DNA of 35,443 bases from an uncultured Acidimicrobiaceae bacterium (GCA_913031515.1 CAJWET010000001.1:1-35443); one strand, 5' to 3'; shown: positions 16,373 to 25,172, numbered from the stretch's first letter. Notes: a model not told the origin generated them from the letters alone. Numbers and translations: made by a program.

Positions 16373-16412
16373 AAGCAAGTTCATTTTTCTTCTTCAAGCA
16401 AGTTCATTTTTC
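16373..16412. repeat. Two copies of a 17-bp direct repeat
   Basis: The sequence AAGCAAGTTCATTTTTC occurs at 16373-16389 and again at 16396-16412, offset by 23 nt, with a similar TTCTTC run ahead of each copy. It lies in the divergent promoter region between the BVMO and PAP2 genes. It may be a tandem regulator-binding site or just a short slippage duplication. Confidence 0.75.
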
Positions 16413-16458
16413 CAACTAGATGATTTAGGATAAGTAGAGAGTTTCCGGGGGGCTATCA

Positions 16459-17280
16459 ATGGGGCAGTTTATGCAAGCTGTAATACCGAAATTCCATAAG
16501 TTAGTTTCATTATGTAAACAACCGAGCCTTCGATTATCTGTTTTCTTCAATATTGTTACATTCGGGTTGTTGTGGTTAGGGTATTCTACGGTCCGCCGTT
16601 TTACATCTGACTCATGGCAAATAGCTCAGGAAAATGCTGTCCGGGTAGTTGATTTTCAAGAACGGATGGGCCTTCCGAGCGAGGTAGTTCTCCAAAAGCA
16701 AATCATTGATGTTGATTGGATGGTTCGTGTGGCGAATGTTTTTTACTTCGCTATGCATTTCCCTACCATGATCATCTTCCTTCTTTGGGCAATGTTCCAA
16801 AAACGTGAATGGATGGCTAGGATCCGGTTTGCTTTGATCAGTACAACAACTATTGGTCTTATTATCCACCTTGCCTTTCCTCTTGCTCCGCCAAGACTTA
16901 CTGAAATATCTGGATTTGTTGACACTGCAAAAGTTTTTGGTCCGGACCCTTACAAGCTTGGAATTGCGAAAGCAGCTAACCAATATGCAGCAATGCCTTC
17001 ATTGCACGTTGGTTGGGCTCTACTTCTCGCATTGGCGGTTCTTTCCATCACTAAAACCCGATATCGCTGGCTCATTTTGTTACATCCAGTTATTACTACA
17101 ATCGTCGTTGTAATAACAGCGAATCACTGGTGGTTGGACATCTTTGTTGGAGCGATTCTTGGTTGGGCAGGTTGGATAGTTGCATCTAAATATCGACCCC
17201 TTTTAAAGCAGTCCAAGGATGAAGGTATGCCTGTATCAGAAGATAATCTAGCGGATCTGGAAACAACTGCTACTGAATGA
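16459..17280 (+). CDS. PAP2-superfamily membrane phosphatase / inositolphosphotransferase-like
   Basis: This 273-residue integral membrane protein has about six hydrophobic helices. The PAP2 signatures are visible: PSLHVGW (Ser181, His183) for domain 2 and NHWWLD (His223, Asp227) for domain 3. The MPSLHVGWA form with W after H-x-G matches the Aur1/Ipt1-like PAP2_3 subgroup common in actinobacteria. These act on lipid phosphates or transfer phospho-alcohol groups at the outer face of the membrane. The C-terminal 35 residues are polar and acidic. A GGGGGG run lies shortly before the ATG. It converges on the SDR at 17298 with 17 nt between stops. The substrate is unknown. Confidence 0.82.
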   Translation: MGQFMQAVIPKFHKLVSLCKQPSLRLSVFFNIVTFGLLWLGYSTVRRFTSDSWQIAQENAVRVVDFQERMGLPSEVVLQKQIIDVDWMVRVANVFYFAMHFPTMIIFLLWAMFQKREWMARIRFALISTTTIGLIIHLAFPLAPPRLTEISGFVDTAKVFGPDPYKLGIAKAANQYAAMPSLHVGWALLLALAVLSITKTRYRWLILLHPVITTIVVVITANHWWLDIFVGAILGWAGWIVASKYRPLLKQSKDEGMPVSEDNLADLETTATE

Positions 17281-17297
17281 CGTCATTCGTGAGAAAT

Positions 17298-18194
17298 CTA
17301 TATTCCCATATCATGGTGTGGGGGACATTGAAACTCAGAAATAGCGTCGGCTCTCCTGTGGAGAAGATCGACGGTGTCATCAAGGTCTCTGCCGATAATA
17401 AATCGGCGTTCATGAACAGCTTGGACGACAAATGCTCCGAGTTCATCGAGGTCCGCTACTTTCACGTCACGCCCCGCTTTTTCTAGAAGGCTCTTCATCT
17501 CATCAAAAGTCATGGATTTTCTGCCTGTTCCACCCCGGACCCTTTGGAGTTCCGCAGGGCGATTCCTTTGCGAAGTGAAAAGACCTGTGTTCATTAGTCC
17601 TCCAGATGGATAAAACACAGAAGCCGCCATGTTTTTCGTTTCGCTTAAAAGCTGGTGATTTAACGCTTCTGTAAAGCAACTCACTGCCGCTTTACTTGAT
17701 GCGTACACTGATGCCATAGGGACAGGGGCGAATCCGCCATCTCCAGAGGATGTATTAACGACATGTCCGGGTTCTCCCGATTCAATCATCTTTGGAACAA
17801 AGGAAATAACTCCATGAGCTGTTCCAAATACATTCACGCCAAAGCACCACTTCCAATCGTTTGGTTCGTTCTGCCAAGCTTTGCCTCCACCTCCTGAACC
17901 AACGCCAGCATTATTGAATAAAAGATTACATTTTCCGTGAGTGTCGAAAACATATTGAGATAATGCTTCAACAGAAGCTTCATCAGCTACATCGGTAAGA
18001 AAACTATCTACAGGCCCCATCGATGATAATTCCTTTACCGTTTCAGCAAGAATAGGTTCTTCAATGTCAGCAATAACAACAGACGCTCCATTGGAAAGCA
18101 GTGCTTTGACAATCCCTTTCCCTATACCATTTGCTCCTCCAGTAACAACAGCGAGCGAACCTTCAATGCTGATATTTTCTAGTTCGTTTCCCAT
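17298..18194 (-). CDS. Short-chain dehydrogenase/reductase (SDR 1)
   Basis: This 298-residue classical SDR has the cofactor motif GGANGIG near 18-24, the FNNAG motif and the active site Ser (NTSS) with Y-x-x-x-K in VYASSKAA. An acidic residue ends beta-2 (IADIEE), which favours NAD(H). The C-terminal tail of about 60 residues is longer than in a basic SDR. The frame is open 37 codons further upstream, but the ATG at 18194 overlaps the upstream stop as TGATG, so coupled translation from there is the best choice. It is the last gene of a three-gene minus-strand unit behind two Amidohydrolase_2 paralogues. It probably oxidises or reduces a pathway alcohol or ketone. Confidence 0.9.
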   Translation of the reverse strand: MGNELENISIEGSLAVVTGGANGIGKGIVKALLSNGASVVIADIEEPILAETVKELSSMGPVDSFLTDVADEASVEALSQYVFDTHGKCNLLFNNAGVGSGGGGKAWQNEPNDWKWCFGVNVFGTAHGVISFVPKMIESGEPGHVVNTSSGDGGFAPVPMASVYASSKAAVSCFTEALNHQLLSETKNMAASVFYPSGGLMNTGLFTSQRNRPAELQRVRGGTGRKSMTFDEMKSLLEKAGRDVKVADLDELGAFVVQAVHERRFIIGRDLDDTVDLLHRRADAISEFQCPPHHDMGI

Positions 18195-19504
18195 CAGGCA
18201 ACCTTCTGTATTTGGTTTAATGGGTTCATGCCCGGGCACCCTTTCGCGGTTTCTGGAATTTCTGAATAGGAGATGTGAGTTGAGACTTCTTCTTTTGTAG
18301 GGCAATAGCGTTCTGCTAGAGGCTTAAGAACTTCGAGATCAAATCCATATAATCTTGCGACATTTGTCGTCAATAATTTTATTACATGGTCTTGAGGTAG
18401 TTGAGCGAACGTAAGACGAAGATGCTCACGAGTGTGAGGATGTGAGCCTTCAATGTGTGGGTAATCTGAACCCCAAAGAATATTATCTACACCAATACCT
18501 TCGCACATGGGGGCTTCAGCGGGACGCAAAAAGCTTGCGCCAACATGGCACTGCCGTTGCCAATATTCACTGGGGGTTAAGCGCAAATGTTCGACGGCCA
18601 TTCCCCCAAAGATTGACTCCGAACCATATTTCGAATATTTCATACGATGATAGAACGAATCAAGTTTCTTCAACGTGTCCGGAACCCAAGCGGTTCCGGT
18701 TTCAGTATTAATCCATTGCAATGAAGGATGGCGTTCGAATACGCCAGAAAACATAAGATGCCATAAGGCTCTTTGGGACCACCAGGAAACCTCAAGCATG
18801 AAGACTGCCAATGATGACGGGAAGTGATTTCCAAAATTCGGAGTTGCGCCTCCAGCATGGTGATTCAATGTCATATTGTTTGCAGCTGCAGCCGCCCAAA
18901 TAGGTTCATAACTTGATGAATAAAGAGGTTCGAAAGGGGAATCAGGAGGTGCCCCCGGAACTAGGATGCCACCTCGGAGTCCGTTCTCTGCCGCCCATTC
19001 AATCTCAGCGACCGACCCTTCAACATCGCCGAGAAAAATTTGTGCAATTCCAGCACGTTGTGTTGGTGCCTGGTCAACGAAATCTTTTAACCAGCGATTA
19101 TGAGCTCTAAGTCCAGCCCATCGATGATCAAAGTTGTCACTATAAGGGGGGGCCTCAAATTGGGTAGCTGCCTGAGGAGCGAAGGGAGGCTGCGTATTCG
19201 GGAAGAGAACAAAACCAACCACGCCATCTTTTTGTTGTTCTCGTAATCTACGTTCCGATGAGAAATTCCGATCGGCATCAAGCTCAGGGTCACCATCGAT
19301 CCCGACATTACGAGTTGACCGTCCTTTTCCTGAAAATAATGCCTCTTGTTTTTCTGCAGCTTCTTCTGAGGCACTTACCCACTCTTCAAAATCGTCGTGG
19401 TATTTTTTCTCTAGGTATGGCTTGTATCCTCGGAGGTCAGCTCCACAATGGCTATCTGCAGATATCACAATATGGTGGTCAGTTTCTGGAAGGTCCATAG
19501 TCAT
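18194..19504 (-). CDS. Amidohydrolase_2 family metal-dependent enzyme
   Basis: This 436-residue protein has a TIM-barrel fold of the PF04909 type, which includes ACMSD-like decarboxylases and LigJ-like hydratases. The first metal motif is D-x-H in SADSHCG (17-19); a central barrel His is in LNHHAGG and the late catalytic Asp in WGSDYPHIEG. This family mostly catalyses C-C bond cleavage, decarboxylation or hydration rather than amide hydrolysis. AGGA lies 7 nt before the first ATG. It follows a clear paralogue (19547-20839) by 42 nt and overlaps the SDR start. The tandem pair plus SDR suggests consecutive steps on one carbon skeleton. The substrate is unknown. Confidence 0.87.
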   Translation of the reverse strand: MTMDLPETDHHIVISADSHCGADLRGYKPYLEKKYHDDFEEWVSASEEAAEKQEALFSGKGRSTRNVGIDGDPELDADRNFSSERRLREQQKDGVVGFVLFPNTQPPFAPQAATQFEAPPYSDNFDHRWAGLRAHNRWLKDFVDQAPTQRAGIAQIFLGDVEGSVAEIEWAAENGLRGGILVPGAPPDSPFEPLYSSSYEPIWAAAAANNMTLNHHAGGATPNFGNHFPSSLAVFMLEVSWWSQRALWHLMFSGVFERHPSLQWINTETGTAWVPDTLKKLDSFYHRMKYSKYGSESIFGGMAVEHLRLTPSEYWQRQCHVGASFLRPAEAPMCEGIGVDNILWGSDYPHIEGSHPHTREHLRLTFAQLPQDHVIKLLTTNVARLYGFDLEVLKPLAERYCPTKEEVSTHISYSEIPETAKGCPGMNPLNQIQKVA

Positions 19505-19546
19505 ATCTCGTTCCTTTCTCCTATTCCGGACTGAGAGCAGGAACAG

Positions 19547-20839
19547 CTAGTGTCCGCTCTCAGAGCCTTTCCATTCAATTCCATAGTCATCGAACCACCA
19601 GCGCCCATCACGCTTGGCTGTTGGGCTTGTGCGGAGTTCTGGATCTTGGTTTAACCCTGCTGGAGTTGGGCCAATTCGATTTGCTACCTCGTTCAATCCT
19701 TCTGTGTCGAGGTTGTAGCAGTTAATTGCATTCGACCCTAGAAGACGACGGGTGTCTTCAATAGAAACATCTTGAAAGTCCGTTCCTAAACGTTCTGCAG
19801 TATTTGGCCACGAGCCTTCTGGGTGCGGGTAATCTGTTCCCCACATCAGCGCATCGATACCGTTGCGGTGGCGTTCACGGATCTCGTAACGGCTCATTGT
19901 GGATGCCCCAATAAATACGCTTTCACCAAAGTACTCAGAGGGGAGTTTAGTTAAGAGCCCCTTCATCCTGCTGCTCATTTTTTTGATTTTCCAGCTAGCA
20001 CCAAAATTCACGTCGGCTTTCCATAGAAGGTCACCGACCCACCAGCTTCCGCATTCGACTACGCAATATTTTAATCCGGGGAACTTATCAAACTTTCCGC
20101 TAAAGAGTAATTGCCAAAGAGCTCGATGTGTCCAGAAGGCGACTTCAGAGATGTACATGGCGATGTTTTCTCCATAGCTGGGAAAGTCAGCTTCGCCTGA
20201 ATGCGTATGAACTACGAGGCCGGTTTCTGCACAGGCGGCCCAAAAACTGTCGTAGTGGTCACTTCCATACGGATGGGCGTCATGCCAGAGGGTAGGGATC
20301 ATTACGCCTTTTATTCCTGGTTTCCCGGCGAGTATTTGAATTTCTTGAACGGCCTCATCTACCCCATGAGTGATAGGGAGTAGGGCAATCCCCGCTCGCC
20401 GGGCAGGGCTGGTGGCACAGAATTCTTCAAGCCAACGGTTATGTGCTCTAGCTCCAGCGAAAGCTAGGCGCGGGTCGGTGATTTGACCGGCTGCGAGTCC
20501 AGCCCCAAATGGAGGAGATTCCATTCCAGTGACAGCATCACCGTCAGCAAAAATGATTTCCCCTGATATGCCATCGGCGTCAAGTTCTTTGTCTCTAACG
20601 TCAGGGTCATAGGCTCCGCGAAGGCCTTCGGCGTTGGTGTTTTCCCACTCTTCGACGTATTCCCCGTTGATTTCTTCAGTGAGCCTACGATGTTCATGCC
20701 GTTCATTCACGTACTCATCAAATTCTCTATGTACGGAAGAATCCAAATAAGGCCGGTACTCTTCACATTGCAGTCCAGCATGAGAATCTGAAGAAACAAT
20801 GATGTATGGGTCGTTACTAGTGTTACTTTCTTGAGACAT
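19547..20839 (-). CDS. Amidohydrolase_2 family metal-dependent enzyme (tandem paralogue)
   Basis: This 430-residue protein is a paralogue of the next gene on the same strand. Shared marks are SSDSHAG (Asp18, His20), GARAHNRWLEEF against GLRAHNRWLKDF, the central VVHTHSGE and the late WGTDYPHPEGSWPNT. The fold and chemistry are those of decarboxylating or hydrating Amidohydrolase_2 enzymes. An in-frame TTG lies five codons upstream, but the ATG at 20839 is the natural start. It opens a minus-strand unit of two amidohydrolases and an SDR and diverges from the P450, with a palindromic element between them. The substrate is not known. Confidence 0.87.
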   Translation of the reverse strand: MSQESNTSNDPYIIVSSDSHAGLQCEEYRPYLDSSVHREFDEYVNERHEHRRLTEEINGEYVEEWENTNAEGLRGAYDPDVRDKELDADGISGEIIFADGDAVTGMESPPFGAGLAAGQITDPRLAFAGARAHNRWLEEFCATSPARRAGIALLPITHGVDEAVQEIQILAGKPGIKGVMIPTLWHDAHPYGSDHYDSFWAACAETGLVVHTHSGEADFPSYGENIAMYISEVAFWTHRALWQLLFSGKFDKFPGLKYCVVECGSWWVGDLLWKADVNFGASWKIKKMSSRMKGLLTKLPSEYFGESVFIGASTMSRYEIRERHRNGIDALMWGTDYPHPEGSWPNTAERLGTDFQDVSIEDTRRLLGSNAINCYNLDTEGLNEVANRIGPTPAGLNQDPELRTSPTAKRDGRWWFDDYGIEWKGSESGH

Positions 20840-20876
20840 ATCTGCTTCTCTCAATTGCTAATCGGACAAACCTAAG

Positions 20877-20893
20877 TTAATGTATTTCATTAA
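20877..20893. promoter_or_regulatory. Inverted repeat in a divergent promoter, possible operator
   Basis: TTAATG-TATTT-CATTAA has perfect 6-bp arms around a 5-nt spacer. It lies 38 nt from the start of the amidohydrolase on one side and about 160 nt from the P450 on the other. The size and position would suit a dimeric repressor such as a TetR-family protein, but no regulator gene is in the window. The surrounding 211-nt gap is the longest gene-free stretch in the window and shows nothing else I can name. Confidence 0.35.
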
Positions 20894-21050
20894 ATACTTA
20901 CTAATAAGACTCTAGTGCCGTTCAGTGTAATGTGAAAGTTCCATTTGAGCAGATTTCAGTCGACCTCATGATGACTTTCGACAACTACCCCCTTCGGAAA
21001 GTCCATAAGGTAAAATACGAAGAAGACCCTTGGCCATTCGAGGAGTCCAT

Positions 21051-22292
21051 ATGGACCTTAAAGATATAGATCTGCTTGACGCTGATCGGTTTGTCCGGAT
21101 GGAACATCACGACATGTTTCGGGTTCTTCGTGAAAAATCTCCCTTGTTTTGGCATGATCACCCAGATGGAGATGGATTTTGGAACGTTGTTCGGCATGCA
21201 GACGTCCGACGTGTAAACCGGGACAACGAACTATTCTCAAGTGAAATAGGAGGGATTAGCATCGCCAATCCTCGGCTTGATACCGAAGCCGGCGCATTTG
21301 TGGATCAACGGGGATTAAATATGCTCTACACCGATCCGCCGAAACATACCAGATACCGCAGGCTTGTCAGCAAAGGATTCACTCCCCGGATGATTGGATT
21401 GCTCGAACAGTTTCTCGCTCATCGCACTACATTGATCGTCGATAACGTGATTGAAGCTGGATCTGCAGACTTTGTCGAAGATCTAGCAGCTGAACTTCCT
21501 CTGCAAGCAATCGCAGAAATCATGGGGGTTCCGCAAGAAGACCGACATCTTCTTTTTAAATGGTCAAATGATCTCATAGGAGTCGATGACCCTGAATATG
21601 AAGGTGATCCAAGTGTCGCCGCTATGGAGTTATATGCCTATGCCCATGAACTTGCCATAGCTCGAGGAATTGATCCTCAGGATGACATCATTACCAAACT
21701 TATTAACGCAGAAATTGATGGTGATCGTTTGACTGACCTCGAAGTGGACGTCTTTATGCTACTTCTCGCTGTCGCTGGTAATGAAACAACTCGCAATGCG
21801 ACTGCCCATGGCATGTATGCGCTGTTGTCACATCCAGAACAACTTCGGCTTCTACAAAGCGACATTGATAAATACATAGATGGTGCCGTTGATGAAATCA
21901 TACGATGGGCTAGTCCGGTACTACACTTTCGAAGGACTACAACAGCACCGACAGAACTTCTTGGTAAAGAAATTGACGAGGGTAGCCGAGTTGTTATGTG
22001 GTATATTTCTGCGAATCGAGATGAGGAGGTCTTTGAAGACCCTTTTGTTTTTGATATCACTCGAAGTCCTAACGACCATATAGCGTTTGGAGGTGGTGGA
22101 GCCCATTATTGCTTAGGGGCGAATTTGGCACGTGCTGAACTTCGATTGATCTTTCAGGAAGTCATGACCCGTATGCCGGATATGAAATTGGCAGGAGAAC
22201 CAGCCCGCCTTCGTTCTAATTTTATTGGAGGAATCAAACATCTTCCTGTTTCGTGGACTCCTGGTTTGAAAGTAGATCCCTCGCAAATTTAG
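21051..22292 (+). CDS. Cytochrome P450, CYP125/CYP124-like
   Basis: This 413-residue P450 is of class I bacterial length. The I-helix motif AGNETT is at 242-247, the K-helix ExxR is Glu282-Arg285, and the heme loop FGGGGAHYCLG puts the ligand at Cys354. The GGGGAHYCLGANLARAE form and the ETTRNA helix resemble actinobacterial steroid and lipid side-chain hydroxylases. It would insert one oxygen into a C-H bond using electrons from a ferredoxin; no ferredoxin or reductase gene is adjacent. The frame is open 7 codons upstream, but GAGGAG ends 5 nt before the ATG at 21051, which settles the start. It is divergent from the amidohydrolase unit and convergent with the amine oxidase. Confidence 0.93.
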   Translation: MDLKDIDLLDADRFVRMEHHDMFRVLREKSPLFWHDHPDGDGFWNVVRHADVRRVNRDNELFSSEIGGISIANPRLDTEAGAFVDQRGLNMLYTDPPKHTRYRRLVSKGFTPRMIGLLEQFLAHRTTLIVDNVIEAGSADFVEDLAAELPLQAIAEIMGVPQEDRHLLFKWSNDLIGVDDPEYEGDPSVAAMELYAYAHELAIARGIDPQDDIITKLINAEIDGDRLTDLEVDVFMLLLAVAGNETTRNATAHGMYALLSHPEQLRLLQSDIDKYIDGAVDEIIRWASPVLHFRRTTTAPTELLGKEIDEGSRVVMWYISANRDEEVFEDPFVFDITRSPNDHIAFGGGGAHYCLGANLARAELRLIFQEVMTRMPDMKLAGEPARLRSNFIGGIKHLPVSWTPGLKVDPSQI

Positions 22293-22331
22293 ATTTCTAA
22301 GACCCATTTACTATATTCATACTTAAGAAAT

Positions 22332-23711
22332 TCAGAATTGCATAGTTTTGAGAATATTCAGTGCGGCTTGTAATGTTTCGGCGTCACTCCATGCTTCAAT
22401 TTCTGAAGCGGAACGTGCGGCATTGTAGCCCACCAAAATTGGTTCTCCTGTCCATGGAATGGCGTTATACCATTCAACAAAATAGCCACGATTATCTGGA
22501 ATACGTCCAATTAAATCCATAGAAATGTCCCAGAATGGCTCTTTAAATTTGATAGCTATTTTATTTAATAAACCCATCCCGAGACCATTTATCGCCGCTT
22601 GCTGCTTCACTGAAAGGCTTGGACGAAATTGGACAGATCCTGATTGAAGAACTCCTAATGGGAGCGTGACCACAACAGCGTCACCCGTAAAGATTCCTTT
22701 GTCTGTTATAACTTTTGCTCCAATGTCATCGTGGCTAATTTCAGAAACTTTAGTAGATAAACGAATATCTAAATCCTTCGCTAAGTCTTCCATAAAAGGG
22801 GCGTAGCCGCTTCGGGGAACAGCGTCGCCACCAATGGGGGAAGCTCCTTCAGAAGTTGCAAGCAATGATAGATCCTCCACATGTGCCGCAAACTCATGTT
22901 CGATTTCGGATACCACTACATAATCAAACCAATTCCGGTCTTTCATTGAGAGGGATTCACGGTAATTTTCTATTAATGGCCCCATTGACTCTTTTGACGC
23001 CTTTCCGATAATTGAACCGTAGATAAAGTCGTAGAATTTATCTAACCGAGACCAATCAAAACGGTTTCCCGAAGAATCGAACAATATACCGTTCTCATAA
23101 TCTGTAGGGATTAGTTCAATTCCAAGTTCTTTTGCCCGCGGAGTCAGCGTATGAGTGTTTACCCCATGGAACCATGATGCCCCAAGGTCTACGGGGCTTC
23201 CTTGAAGGTCTTCCGTCCAAGCTCTACCTCCAATTCGGTCCCGACCTTCAAGAACCGTAACATCACAACCAGATTGATTTAATTGTGCCGCCGCCGCAAG
23301 ACCTGCAGCACCTGCTCCAACAACGATGCATGATTCGACTCTTCTCGCTTGCAAAACCTCCGAAGCTGCTCGTTTCCCTGACTTGACAGCCCCATTGACG
23401 GTAGCGGGGAAATCTGATTGAGTTGCTTCTCCAGCCATGAACCTTCGGCCATCAGTTGGTTCCGCTAGCTGTATTCGCAGTATCGAGGATGATCCAGCAG
23501 GAATATATGAGTAGGAACCTCGTGACCAAGGATCTTGCTCCCATCTCGTAATCTTCCAACCCTCAACTTCGGGAAGTCCCGAAATTTGATTTGCTACATT
23601 GTTCCTAATTTGGTTTTGTTGGCCGCATCCAAATGCTGTAACTATTCCGGTTGCCGCAGTTCCAGCGAGAAAATGCCTCCTACTAAGTTTTCCTTTGGCC
23701 AGATACTCCAT
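22332..23711 (-). CDS. Flavin amine oxidase with circularly permuted domain order, Tat-type signal
   Basis: This 459-residue protein has PF01593-type motifs in the wrong order. Residues 10-15 (SRRHFL) and the hydrophobic run after them look like a Tat signal, with Cys29 in AFGC as a possible lipid anchor. Residues 52-70 (WKITRW...RGSYSYI) and 92-121 (MAGEAT, GAVKSGKRAASEVL) form the segment that ends canonical amine oxidases. Only then comes the FAD motif VVGAGAAGLAAA (130-141), EGRDRIGGRAW and the substrate domain. The protein stops at ALNILKTMQF, where canonical members continue into the segment found here at the front. Each segment appears once and the length is normal, so truncation alone does not explain it. 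The expected activity is FAD-dependent oxidation of an amine or related substrate outside the cytoplasmic membrane. The ribosome binding site is weak. Confidence 0.88.
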   Translation of the reverse strand: MEYLAKGKLSRRHFLAGTAATGIVTAFGCGQQNQIRNNVANQISGLPEVEGWKITRWEQDPWSRGSYSYIPAGSSSILRIQLAEPTDGRRFMAGEATQSDFPATVNGAVKSGKRAASEVLQARRVESCIVVGAGAAGLAAAAQLNQSGCDVTVLEGRDRIGGRAWTEDLQGSPVDLGASWFHGVNTHTLTPRAKELGIELIPTDYENGILFDSSGNRFDWSRLDKFYDFIYGSIIGKASKESMGPLIENYRESLSMKDRNWFDYVVVSEIEHEFAAHVEDLSLLATSEGASPIGGDAVPRSGYAPFMEDLAKDLDIRLSTKVSEISHDDIGAKVITDKGIFTGDAVVVTLPLGVLQSGSVQFRPSLSVKQQAAINGLGMGLLNKIAIKFKEPFWDISMDLIGRIPDNRGYFVEWYNAIPWTGEPILVGYNAARSASEIEAWSDAETLQAALNILKTMQF

Positions 23712-23876
23712 GAGAGAACATTAATGGTGTTTTCATAAATCAAGAAGGATAAAACATGCCGTTTCGTCATTTTGAGACCTATGTTTAATTTCTAATGTCA
23801 ACCACTTCGTATCACCTGTTGATGAAGGGCACGATGTCCTTTCATGTAGCTTCCTCACTCAAGTTGTTCCCTGCAG

Positions 23877-24353
23877 TCAACTTTCTTTCGAAAGGTTTGA
23901 AGGTTTGCGAGCATGCCTCCAAACAAGCAAAGCAAAAACAAACTGAAATGGAAGACGAATTAAATTTCGGAGAAATACTCCAGAAGCATCTTCAACACGA
24001 ACAGTTTCCCCTAATTCGTTTGTCATAACATCGACTTCATTAATCAACATGTCGATATTTGCTGGATAAACAAGTACAAGCAAGATCAATAGACCCCAAG
24101 CTGCGTACCGGCGCGTCCATACAGGAATCAGTGCAGCCCCTAAACCAATCTCCAATGCACCAGATACTTGATTCGCGAAAGACGGACTCCAAAACCAACG
24201 TGGAACAATTGCTTCGAAGAAATCCGGATCGGTGAAGTGGTTAATACCAACTGCGATAAAAGCTCCGCCGATAAGTATTGTTTCAATTGTTCTCCACCAG
24301 GGGGTTTTCCCCAGTGTTCGAATTTTTTCTATAATTTTTGTTTTTCCAAGCAT
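23877..24353 (-). CDS. DoxX-like small membrane protein
   Basis: This protein of about 158 residues has four predicted membrane helices and the DoxX-like pattern GINHFTDPDFFEAIVP, followed by SGALEIGLGAALIP and VYPANIDM. DoxX-family proteins sit in the membrane, often beside oxidoreductases, and may support electron transfer or redox homeostasis; the biochemical role is not established. The frame can also start at a GTG at 24365; I prefer the ATG at 24353, but neither has a strong ribosome binding site. It lies between an SDR and the permuted amine oxidase on the same strand, 166 nt upstream of the latter. Confidence 0.8.
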   Translation of the reverse strand: MLGKTKIIEKIRTLGKTPWWRTIETILIGGAFIAVGINHFTDPDFFEAIVPRWFWSPSFANQVSGALEIGLGAALIPVWTRRYAAWGLLILLVLVYPANIDMLINEVDVMTNELGETVRVEDASGVFLRNLIRLPFQFVFALLVWRHARKPSNLSKES

Positions 24354-24398
24354 GAACACATTCACCCGTTCACTATGGGTTTGGCACGTACCTGTTGA

Positions 24399-25172
24399 CT
24401 AAGACAATATAATCCCGCCGTCAATTAGATAAGACGAACCGGTAATGTAAGCTGCTTCGTCAGAAGCGAGAAAGGCAACAAGCCCAGCTATTTCTTCGGG
24501 TTCTGCATACCGTCCGAGAGGGACACGTTCGTTCGTCATCTTCGTATATTCCTCAGGGTCTTCGGGAATACTCATCTCTTCAATGCTTCGGATCATGCGA
24601 GTGTTCACAACGCCTGGACAAACTGCATTAACTCTTATACCTGCGGGAGCAAGTTCAATAGCGGCGGTTTTTGTCATTCCTATTACAGCATGTTTACTTG
24701 CTCCGTAAGCCACAAGGGTTGGTGTCGCCATCAGTCCGGCACCTGAAGCTGTATTGACGATATTCCCTCCTCCACGGAGACGGAGGGCATCCACGACGTG
24801 TCGCATCCCTAGCCAGACTCCCTTCACATTAACTTGAAGGACTTTGTCGAACATTTCTTCGTCGTAGTTTTCGAGAGGAGCGACGTGACCTTCAATTCCT
24901 GCGTTGTTAAATAACACGTCTACGCCGCCGAACACGTCCGTTGCTTGGGTAATATAATTTTCTACTTGGGATGAAACCGTAACGTCGGCGACAACTGCAT
25001 GGGCTTTCCCGCCAGCTGTTTCGATTAACGCGACTGTTTCATTGAGCGTTTCTTCTTTCATATCTACGGCGACGACTGATGCTCCTTCAGATGCAAATCG
25101 AAGTGAAGCTGCCCTCCCTATGCCTGCTGATGCTCCAGTAACAACAACAACCTTGTCTGAAAATCTTGACAT
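24399..25172 (-). CDS. Short-chain dehydrogenase/reductase (SDR 2)
   Basis: This 257-residue classical SDR has TGASAGIG at 12-19, Asp at the end of beta-2 (VAVDMKEE, favouring NAD), FNNAG, the active Ser in NTASGAG and Y-x-x-x-K in AYGASKHA. It ends in the IDGG motif near the C-terminus. An AGGAGG lies just ahead of the ATG, the strongest ribosome binding site in the region. It sits between the D-aminoacylase-like gene and the DoxX gene on the minus strand. It probably oxidises a secondary alcohol to a ketone in the same pathway; cofactor preference is inferred from the Asp. Confidence 0.92.
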   Translation of the reverse strand: MSRFSDKVVVVTGASAGIGRAASLRFASEGASVVAVDMKEETLNETVALIETAGGKAHAVVADVTVSSQVENYITQATDVFGGVDVLFNNAGIEGHVAPLENYDEEMFDKVLQVNVKGVWLGMRHVVDALRLRGGGNIVNTASGAGLMATPTLVAYGASKHAVIGMTKTAAIELAPAGIRVNAVCPGVVNTRMIRSIEEMSIPEDPEEYTKMTNERVPLGRYAEPEEIAGLVAFLASDEAAYITGSSYLIDGGIILS

